Source of the DNA: CAWKDC01 sp964383495
GTDB taxonomy: Bacteria > Pseudomonadota > Gammaproteobacteria > JABCZS01
Reading direction: 5' to 3'
DNA: 10,517 nt
NCBI GenBank assembly: GCA_964383495.1
Contig: CAYLHG010000026.1
Location: 1-10,517, forward strand
Numbering within the stretch: position 1 is the first letter of the stretch; every line of letters starts with the position of its first letter. Positions 5,419-10,517 of the stretch are shown in pieces. A program made the translations under genes and the position numbers. The notes under the pieces are model-generated. The model had not been told where the DNA came from. It searched no databases and saw nothing but the letters and a program-made list of their open reading frames with translations.

Positions 5419-5950
5419 AAACAATAATAACAAAGCAAAAACCTATCTCAAATCAGAAACACAGGCTGCCCTTCTCCTTGATGCAGTGACAGAAGGAAGT
5501 ATCAGTGATATCGGGACATTTGCAGCAGCGATACGCGAGGAAATTAATAGCCTCGCCCAACCGGAATCAATGAAAACGCAATCCCTTCTGGCTGCTAATA
5601 TTGTTACGCTGAACATACTATCAACAACAATGCTTTCAAGTGCAGTAAAATCATTCACGCTCGAAGCAACCCAAGCCTATGCTGATATAGGGCTTCGAGC
5701 GCAAGAACAGGCACGCAAGACAATCCTTGCGCTTAATCATATTCAAAACCCCAAACAGAACACGTACGTGGCTCAGCAGAATGTGGCACAAATACAGCAA
5801 GTCAATAACGGTATCAATACGAAACTTGAAAACGAACTGATAAGCGAGGCAACTCATGCGGCATTGGAGCAAAGAAGAACGTCTGAAACAATCTCAACTG
5901 ATCCGAGAATCAAAGCCATGGCTGAGATCCACAGGCCCGAAAACGATTGA
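5408..5950 (+). CDS. Unknown Ala/Gln-rich helical protein
   Basis: This 180-residue protein starts at ATG 5408, chosen over 5396 because GGAGG (5398-5402) then lies 5 bases upstream; the longer form would only add MEEN. It is alanine-rich and mostly helical (DAVTEGSISDIGTFAAAIREE, split around residues 25-45; LLAANIVTLNILSTTMLSSAV; QARKTILALNHIQNPKQ), with a Gln/Asn-rich stretch (VAQQNVAQIQQVNNG) near 125-140. No cysteine, signal peptide or convincing membrane segment is seen. Similar proteins with QQVNNG stretches occur in genomic islands, usually unannotated. The last 95 bases also encode the start of the next gene in another frame. Function unknown. Confidence 0.78.
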   Translation: MASKNNNNKAKTYLKSETQAALLLDAVTEGSISDIGTFAAAIREEINSLAQPESMKTQSLLAANIVTLNILSTTMLSSAVKSFTLEATQAYADIGLRAQEQARKTILALNHIQNPKQNTYVAQQNVAQIQQVNNGINTKLENELISEATHAALEQRRTSETISTDPRIKAMAEIHRPEND

Positions 5951-6074
5951 GGGTAAAAATATTGCGAAAATGAATGCCATGAAGCTTGGGGCTTATACTG
6001 CTGAGCTACAAGCAGCGCGAAAGATATTAACTTCATGCGCAATTAGCAACCGAGATATTCTCAGGAGGGCTTGA
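5856..6074 (+). CDS. Small island protein, W..EER..Q..LI..KPW.STGPKT.EGK family
   Basis: This 72-residue basic protein carries a motif seen in many small proteins of proteobacterial islands and phages: WSKEERLKQSQLI, then KPWLRSTGPKTIEGK, then AKMNAMKLGAYTAE. The family has no known function; the basic, STGPKT-containing core suggests nucleic-acid or protein contact. GAGG (5846-5849) lies 6 bases before the ATG. The gene begins 95 bases inside the preceding one, in the +1 frame, so the segment codes for two proteins. The pairing with the upstream Ala/Gln-rich gene seems typical of such islands. It is the last gene of the operon, and a new promoter overlaps its stop codon. Confidence 0.78.
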   Translation: MRHWSKEERLKQSQLIRESKPWLRSTGPKTIEGKNIAKMNAMKLGAYTAELQAARKILTSCAISNRDILRRA

Positions 6075-6100
6075 AAAATCTAATTAAGCCGCAATATAAC
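6071..6100 (+). promoter_or_regulatory. Candidate sigma-70 promoter for the HEPN-like gene
   Basis: TTGAAA (6071-6076) and TATAAC (6095-6100) are separated by 18 bp; each matches its consensus hexamer at four or five positions. It overlaps the stop codon of the preceding gene, giving a start near 6107 and a leader of about 30 bases. This would let the cargo gene be expressed apart from the replication operon. Confidence 0.45.
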
Positions 6101-6135
6101 ATCTAGGAACTTAATACTAAACACCTGGAGATGAA

Positions 6136-6870
6136 ATGACTGACGCGACAGATCAAACAACTGGGACTGTTCAGCCGCTCCTTATAAACCTACCTACAAA
6201 AGAAAATATCTCAAAAGCACAAGCGCATTTGGGAATGCTTGACTTGGAGCTAACTTGCTTAGCTCGGCAAATTAAAATCTGGATGTGCATTGCTTCCCCG
6301 GACACAAAGAATAGAATATCAATCCAGCATGATCCATTTTTCGCATGGATACAGTTTAATTCGCTCAGTCAATTTTCAATTAATAGCATAAAGATTACAC
6401 AAGATACAAAAAAGTGGGTTAAGTCTGCCCTTGCCTTATTGATGCTTGATGGCATCCATAGTGATAATCTTATTGAGAACAGCAAGCTTCAAAATAGAAT
6501 AACAATGCTATCTAAGGTAGCCATGCCTTTAAAAGTTTGGAGAAATAAACGGCATGCACATTTTGAGCCAGTGGAAATCGATAACGTAACCTGCAACTTA
6601 GAAGCCTTATACATCGCTCTTGCAGAGCTCAGAAATTCACTAGATTACATTTGGCATTTTGTGGCGAACCCTCATTACATCTTTTCAGCTGAATGGAACA
6701 TATTTACTATACATGATACCGAAACGAATAAGCGCCCTTCTGAGTTAGATAGATATTTTGAAAAAGATCCTACAATCCTATCGCTGCAAAAAGTATTAAA
6801 TGTCTGCGGTGAACGAACGTCGACCATCCTCACAGCATTAGAACTCTTCCAAAAAATCATCAAAGAGTAA
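6136..6870 (+). CDS. Putative HEPN/AbiU2-like protein
   Basis: This is a 244-residue, mostly helical soluble protein. Its most telling segment is LKVWRNKRHAHFEP: R136, N137 and H142 form an R-x5-H motif preceded by a hydrophobic helix, as in HEPN ribonucleases and especially AbiU2-type abortive infection proteins (R(N/D)K..AH). The following helix (LEALYIALAELRNSLDYIW) also fits a HEPN four-helix core. Family assignment is an inference from this motif and length. If correct, it would be an RNase toxin acting in phage defence or as half of a toxin-antitoxin pair. GGAG (6127-6130) lies 5 bases before the ATG. It has its own candidate promoter, and a XRE repressor gene lies 22 bases beyond its stop on the opposite strand. 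Confidence 0.8.
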   Translation: MTDATDQTTGTVQPLLINLPTKENISKAQAHLGMLDLELTCLARQIKIWMCIASPDTKNRISIQHDPFFAWIQFNSLSQFSINSIKITQDTKKWVKSALALLMLDGIHSDNLIENSKLQNRITMLSKVAMPLKVWRNKRHAHFEPVEIDNVTCNLEALYIALAELRNSLDYIWHFVANPHYIFSAEWNIFTIHDTETNKRPSELDRYFEKDPTILSLQKVLNVCGERTSTILTALELFQKIIKE

Positions 6871-6892
6871 TTTAAAAATCCTCTTTATGAGC

Positions 6893-7144
6893 CTATTCCT
6901 GGCTGTATGGTCTCTTCAGGCTACGAAGCGAGGGAATTAGCTCACCCACTTCCACCCCCAAGGTAAGGGCGATTTGAATCAGGTTCTGAATAGAGATGTT
7001 CTGCTCGCCCCGTTCGACTCGGCCGTAATAGGTCCTTCCAAGCCCTGCCTTTGAAGCAAAACCTTCCTGCGAAAAACCCTTGAGTTTCCGCATTTCTTTG
7101 ATTTTTTTACCTATTTTAATGAGGTTTGGATGTTTGGTTTCCAT
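6893..7144 (-). CDS. XRE-family transcriptional repressor
   Basis: This 83-residue protein is essentially one helix-turn-helix domain (about residues 9-70): KIGKKIKEMRKLKGFSQEGFA (split around 10-30) gives helices 1 and 2, KAGLGRTYYGRVERGEQN the recognition helix and turn, and SIQNLIQIALTLGVEVGELI the closing helices. It resembles small repressors of restriction-modification controllers and phages. It would bind DNA as a dimer; a perfect palindrome CCTGATCAGG lies only 23 bp upstream of its start, a likely autoregulatory operator. Its ribosome binding site is weak (GAAG directly before the ATG). It converges on the HEPN-like gene and diverges from the adhesin-like gene, so it may control either or both. 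Confidence 0.92.
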   Translation of the reverse strand: METKHPNLIKIGKKIKEMRKLKGFSQEGFASKAGLGRTYYGRVERGEQNISIQNLIQIALTLGVEVGELIPSLRSLKRPYSQE

Positions 7145-7166
7145 TCTTCAAGTAAAACGGATAGAC

Positions 7167-7261
7167 CCTGATCAGGCCACACCCAATAAGTGGCATTTAA
7201 TGCTTGACAGCAACATAGGGGGCAGATACCATGCCCATACTAATAATCTATTAACGTTAAT
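7167..7261. promoter_or_regulatory. Two palindromic operator candidates in the divergent promoter region
   Basis: CCTGATCAGG (7167-7176) and ATTAACGTTAAT (7250-7261) are perfect palindromes on either side of the TTGACA promoter between the XRE gene and the adhesin-like gene. The first lies where it could block transcription of the repressor gene; the second lies just after the predicted transcription start of the adhesin-like gene. The two sequences differ, so at most one is likely to be the XRE site. Nothing else is seen in the gap 7145-7300. Confidence 0.45.
7204..7232 (+). promoter_or_regulatory. Candidate sigma-70 promoter for the adhesin-like gene
   Basis: A perfect -35 hexamer TTGACA (7204-7209) is followed after 17 bp by TACCAT (7227-7232), four of six positions of the -10 consensus. 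The transcript would start near 7240 and carry a leader of about 60 bases to the ATG at 7301. Confidence 0.45.
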
Positions 7262-7300
7262 CTAAACGTCCATTGCAGTATGTTAAGAGGTCGTAACGCA

Positions 7301-8902
7301 ATGAAATTAAATAAAGTATTCATGGCCGCCACTTTAAGCATAATACTTATGCTCACATGCACATCCTTGATGGCTGAATGGTCAACCTTTGATAGAAGTA
7401 CACCTGATGTCACGCATTATATAGACTTCGATAACATTCAAAGGGCGGAGGACAAAGCAACATTATGGCAATTAACAAGTTTTAAAACGGCACAATTTGG
7501 AAGTGGAGTTAGATATTCTTCTGTAAAGGCTCTCTTTGAATTCGATTGTACGGTAAAGCTTTTTCGAATTATCGAAGCAGTGGCCTATAGCAAGGCAATG
7601 GGTGAAGGATCAGTAGTTGATAAGGATCCAGATCAAAATTCCGAGTGGAGTGCAATACCACCAAACTCAAATGGGGTTTATCTATGGCAAACCGCCTGCA
7701 AAAAACATACTAACATACCAGTGACTGACACAAATATAACAGGTATTACTAATGGCAATAAAAAAAATAACATCGCGATAGAGGGAAATGGCCTTGCCAA
7801 ATTTGCTCAACAGAAATCAACCCTCATGAGCAAATATGATCCTCTCACAAACGAAGCACGTACTAATGAAGAAAGATTATTAGATGAAATATTAATTACA
7901 ATATCACCAAATCATTTTATGGAATATAACGCAGAAAAGAAAGCGAAACATTTAATTTCCGAGTATAAATCGATCGCTTTAAAAATCCACTACCTAAACA
8001 TTTCATTTGCGAAAGAAATGAAAATAATTACTGCAGAAAGCTTAAAATATGATTTCACAAAAACATCACTAGATGAACTGAACAAGTCTAACGATGAACT
8101 TATATCAATATTTGAAGAATTAACTGAAATAAGACATGAAAAATCAAACATCTTCTTAAAAATTATTAAGCTAATTGAATCCAATAAAAGCAGAATAAAA
8201 GTATTAGATGGATTATTTGTATTCGAAGAGCAAAGCACATTACAGCTATTCAATCAATACACTAATGATCTTGAACATGCCGCTAATAAAGAAGAAAACA
8301 CAATGGAAATGCTTTTGCAAAATCGTCGGGAATTCATAGACAAATTGCTAGGCCCCACTTCAGTTTCGACAATTAAAAAAATGCCCTTAGCAGAGAGGAA
8401 CGAAAATCCAATAGCACCTGAGCCGAAATTCCAACCCGTCCAGTCTCTGTCAGCCGAGAGGACGACTTTTGATTGGGATTCGCTTACTGTTCCAAAACTC
8501 AACAATTACATCCCACGGGAGTATACGTTGCCTGAGATTGACCCCGAGGGATCCGTTTTCATGGCGAACCTTGCTGAATACACGATCTGGGGCGCTTTAA
8601 TGAACCGCCGTAGCTCAAGAGATTTATCCAAAGTCAACATCGATGAGTTTAATGCCTTAGAGCATCTAAGACCAGACCAATTACCCGATCTGGAATACTA
8701 TGCTCTCGATATGAGCCAAGAAGAAATAGACGAAACATCAGCCCAGCTTTCACGCGCGAGAAAGAACAAGAGGATCATTGCAGCACACCCATACAAATCA
8801 TTTTTGATTTTACTAGTACTTAACAGTCCGTTTCTCGCCCTGGCAGCCATAACCATAATATCATTCATTCGAAAGCACAGAATAAAAAATAAGATTATTT
8901 GA
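7301..8902 (+). CDS. Secreted, membrane-anchored protein with surface-adhesin-E-like domain
   Basis: This is a 533-residue exported protein. The start at 7301 is preferred over 7280 because AAGAGG (7285-7290) is then a proper ribosome binding site and the signal peptide (1-25, MKLNKVFMAATLSIILMLTC, cleavage after SLMA) is at the terminus. Residues 26-134 resemble the surface-adhesin E domain (Adhesin_E): WSTFDRS, THYIDFDNIQR, LWQLTSF, the FDC strand with C83, SEWSAIPPNS, and C133, probably disulfide-paired. A long charged helical section (about 155-345), a proline-containing linker (EPKFQPVQ) and a tail domain follow. A hydrophobic segment (about 501-522) ends 11 residues before the C-terminus, so it is likely anchored in the inner membrane. 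Basic residues on both sides leave the topology uncertain. Domain call is by eye. Confidence 0.85.
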   Translation: MKLNKVFMAATLSIILMLTCTSLMAEWSTFDRSTPDVTHYIDFDNIQRAEDKATLWQLTSFKTAQFGSGVRYSSVKALFEFDCTVKLFRIIEAVAYSKAMGEGSVVDKDPDQNSEWSAIPPNSNGVYLWQTACKKHTNIPVTDTNITGITNGNKKNNIAIEGNGLAKFAQQKSTLMSKYDPLTNEARTNEERLLDEILITISPNHFMEYNAEKKAKHLISEYKSIALKIHYLNISFAKEMKIITAESLKYDFTKTSLDELNKSNDELISIFEELTEIRHEKSNIFLKIIKLIESNKSRIKVLDGLFVFEEQSTLQLFNQYTNDLEHAANKEENTMEMLLQNRREFIDKLLGPTSVSTIKKMPLAERNENPIAPEPKFQPVQSLSAERTTFDWDSLTVPKLNNYIPREYTLPEIDPEGSVFMANLAEYTIWGALMNRRSSRDLSKVNIDEFNALEHLRPDQLPDLEYYALDMSQEEIDETSAQLSRARKNKRIIAAHPYKSFLILLVLNSPFLALAAITIISFIRKHRIKNKII

Positions 8903-8905
8903 GAA

Positions 8906-10147
8906 TCACTCCTCGATAAAAGCCCCTAAAGGTAACGCAACCTCATAACGCACTAAAGAGTCAAATATCTTTTGATCTCGCTTCGCATGCATAAAATTTT
9001 CATTGTAAATTGCACAATAAATATTTTTACATGGATCCCATCCAACACCAAAAATATCAGGAAACCAGTTATACCAACAAGTATCCACAATTATCGCATA
9101 TAGATTATTCATCCCATTAATAATTTTCTGCCTATCTACTGCCTTACATGTTGTGGTTGTTTGACGTAAAGCACTAATGAGATTCTCTTTAAGATGTTCA
9201 ATAAATTTCATAGTCTCATCTGCACTGAACGAAAAACCGGGCATAACCAGAGCCAAGCTGACGGCAATAACTCCAGGCTTTCCATCCGAAAAATATGATT
9301 CCTTTAATTTGCCACAAACAGACATTGCAAGCCTTTTTGTCAAAAAAGCATCATTATGGAATTGGCCGGTAATGCTTTGGAGTGGGAAGTTCAACTCATT
9401 AAGTTTTTTGATTACTTTCTCCGGAACAATTTCTTTGAAGTACATACATGCATATCGAAATATATGAATCAAATCACAAACAAAATCTACAAAAGTTCCT
9501 GACCTATCGGGAAAAATTTTCAACAATCGCGCATGCAAAATCTCCTTTTCACTGCTGGAAATAGTCCGGCATGTGTCAATAATAGAAGCTTCAAAAAACC
9601 ATTGATTAATATCTCTTGATTTTTCAAACATCATTTCGAAGATATTTATAACATCATCGAATACAGGAAGCAGCTTATCCCACTCATCTATTACACTAGA
9701 TATACTTGTCGTGCACTCCATAAAATATTTATCAAAAAAAAGATCAGGCGGAGTCGATTTTTCTATGAGGTCGTATTTCCTTGCAAGCAAGTCCGCCATC
9801 AATAACTCAAATATAGTCTGACTACATTGCATAGGTATGTCTGTGAGAAGCTTATTGATTGTTGCATCAAGATATTTAGCGTACTTTTCAAACCATTCAT
9901 TAATGATTTTTCGCATTTGGATTGCTAGTAGAGCATCTGATCTGAAATATTGATAGTACCTCAAGCTCGACCATTGGTTAATTTTTAATTGTATCTTTCT
10001 ATCTCTCGCTTGCGCTGATGCCAAACGGGAGCTGAAGTATCGTATAAGCCCATCCTGTGACTCCTTAAGCTCAGTAGCCCTATCATGTTCGAATATATTT
10101 ACCATCACCCCACTCTTCTGTTTACAGAAAAAGTCAGATAGTACCAT
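8906..10147 (-). CDS. Unknown 413-residue protein
   Basis: No family is recognised. The protein is soluble, mostly helical, and rich in Phe, Tyr, Trp and Ile. Notable stretches are QWSSLRYYQYFRSDALLAIQ (about 58-77), a long helical middle with FEMMFEKSRDINQWFFEAS, a SDGKPGVIAVSLALVMPGFSF segment (split near 290-310), and the C-terminal VDTCWYNWFPDIFGVGW followed by CKNIYCAIYNENFMHAKRDQK. No signal peptide or clear membrane helix is present. The start is uncertain: 10147 and 10105 (399 residues) both lack a convincing ribosome binding site. It is AT-rich compared with the replication genes, as accessory cargo often is. It converges with the adhesin-like gene, 3 bp apart, and is the last gene before the right end of the element. 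Confidence 0.8.
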   Translation of the reverse strand: MVLSDFFCKQKSGVMVNIFEHDRATELKESQDGLIRYFSSRLASAQARDRKIQLKINQWSSLRYYQYFRSDALLAIQMRKIINEWFEKYAKYLDATINKLLTDIPMQCSQTIFELLMADLLARKYDLIEKSTPPDLFFDKYFMECTTSISSVIDEWDKLLPVFDDVINIFEMMFEKSRDINQWFFEASIIDTCRTISSSEKEILHARLLKIFPDRSGTFVDFVCDLIHIFRYACMYFKEIVPEKVIKKLNELNFPLQSITGQFHNDAFLTKRLAMSVCGKLKESYFSDGKPGVIAVSLALVMPGFSFSADETMKFIEHLKENLISALRQTTTTCKAVDRQKIINGMNNLYAIIVDTCWYNWFPDIFGVGWDPCKNIYCAIYNENFMHAKRDQKIFDSLVRYEVALPLGAFIEE

Positions 10148-10363
10148 ACCACAGCCCCACTCACCCCAACCCCTTACCTATCGGCACTCCTAGGACGGGC
10201 CTCTTCGAAAATATCTGCAGGATACAGAATCATAGCAAATAGTAAATGATGTAACACTTGAGATCCGAAACCAAACGCCCACATTTTAGGGGTATATTCT
10301 GGGGTACATTTGCAAAGCACATTACAAGAATCCAATAGAAACAATGGGTTGAATATACTATGC
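10148..10363. other. Right-end intergenic region without a supported gene
   Basis: No convincing gene is present. The 68-codon minus-strand frame here lacks a ribosome binding site and any recognisable motif. On the minus strand a weak promoter, TTTACT-N16-TATCCT at about 10219-10246, could drive the 413-residue protein. The arm-type repeat pair lies at 10287-10307. Confidence 0.5.
10287..10307. promoter_or_regulatory. Right arm-type integrase sites
   Basis: TAGGGGTAT and TGGGGTACA place GGGGTA at 10289 and 10301, a 12-bp period identical to that of the GGGGTA/GGGGCA pair at 173 and 185 by the integrase. Arm sites on both sides of the crossover are expected for P4-type integrases. The match in motif and spacing indicates that the far end of the element lies close by. 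Confidence 0.6.
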
Positions 10364-10380
10364 GGTTGACGCCGCCCCAT
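10364..10380 (+). other. Candidate right attachment site (attR), degenerate
   Basis: CGCCGCC (10370-10376) followed by CCAT matches the tmRNA tail CGCCGCC-T-CCAT (44-55) except for one missing T. The preceding GCGG-TTGACG-CCGC looks like a decayed T-arm. It lies about 60 bp beyond the right arm sites and directly before a strong terminator, where attR would be expected. The imperfect match keeps this tentative. Confidence 0.35.
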
Positions 10381-10420
10381 GAATTAAAAAATAGGGCCTT
10401 TAGGCCCTATTTTTTAATTC
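10381..10420. terminator. Strong, possibly bidirectional intrinsic terminator
   Basis: A perfect 18-bp stem (10381-10398 with 10403-10420) around the 4-base loop TTTA has a GGGCC/GGCCC core, an A-tract on the left and a T-tract on the right, so it can stop transcription from both sides. It may be the original terminator of the host tmRNA gene, displaced from ssrA by integration. Confidence 0.85.
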
Positions 10421-10517
10421 ACAGAAAGTGGGATTGAAACCACGGAGCGGGTTCGCATGCTTGCGATGAATTTAAGCGTGAAGCGAAGTATTGTCTTAGT
10501 TTATCCTCACCCTTCTG
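10421..10517. other. Probable host sequence flanking the element
   Basis: No gene, RNA or repeat is recognised in these last bases. They lie past the candidate attR and terminator and are therefore probably chromosomal sequence formerly downstream of ssrA. Confidence 0.3.

Noticed and set aside
7280..7300. ATG at 7280 as start of the adhesin-like protein
   Set aside because: It puts basic residues before the signal peptide and contains the ribosome binding site AAGAGG that serves 7301.
10174..10380. 68-codon open frame on the minus strand at the right end
   Set aside because: It has no ribosome binding site, no recognisable motif, and overlaps the arm-type sites and the candidate attR.
10428..10440. 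GTGGGATTGAAAC resembles the end of some CRISPR repeats
   Set aside because: It occurs once only, with no spaced second copy and no cas genes, so there is no array.

Overview
The window looks like one complete, or nearly complete, integrative genetic element of about 10.3 kb. It sits in the 3' end of the tmRNA gene (ssrA) of a proteobacterium. The tmRNA tail, the Shine-Dalgarno sites, the AlpA-type regulator and the P4-type integrase all fit a beta- or gammaproteobacterium; nothing visible fixes the genus. The organisation is that of a P4-like satellite or small genomic island: integrase at the tmRNA end, a replication operon in the middle, accessory cargo at the far end.

Left end (1-220): the last 54 bases of tmRNA, an intrinsic terminator, and a cluster of ATACCCCCA/TGGGGGTA integrase arm-type sites, one of which lies between the ribosome binding site and start codon of the integrase. 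Integration module (222-2066): a P4-family tyrosine recombinase and a directly abutting gene of unknown role. A small secreted protein (2093-2365, minus strand) follows.

Replication operon (2677-6074): an AlpA-type regulator/excisionase, a zinc-ribbon/Toprim primase, a RepA-like hexameric helicase ATPase, and three unrecognised small proteins. The genes abut or overlap and look co-transcribed. Ten exact copies of GGAAAC/GTTTCC lie in about 200 bp inside the gene after the helicase, in both orientations and all reading frames. This is the best candidate for the replication origin or an iteron control region, and it is the strongest signal in the window beyond the genes.

Cargo (6136-10147): a protein with an R-x5-H motif reminiscent of HEPN/AbiU2-type abortive infection proteins; a small XRE repressor transcribed toward it; divergently from the repressor, a large secreted, C-terminally membrane-anchored protein with an N-terminal domain resembling surface-adhesin E; and an unrecognised 413-residue protein on the minus strand. 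Two perfect palindromes flank the likely promoter in the repressor/adhesin intergenic region. The cargo is a reasonable place to look for a defence or host-interaction function, but no function can be assigned to it from sequence reading alone.

Right end (10148-10517): a second pair of G-rich arm-type sites with the same 12-bp spacing as the left pair, a degenerate copy of the tmRNA-end core (CGCCGCC..CCAT) that may be attR, a perfect 18-bp-stem terminator, then about 100 bp that are probably host sequence.
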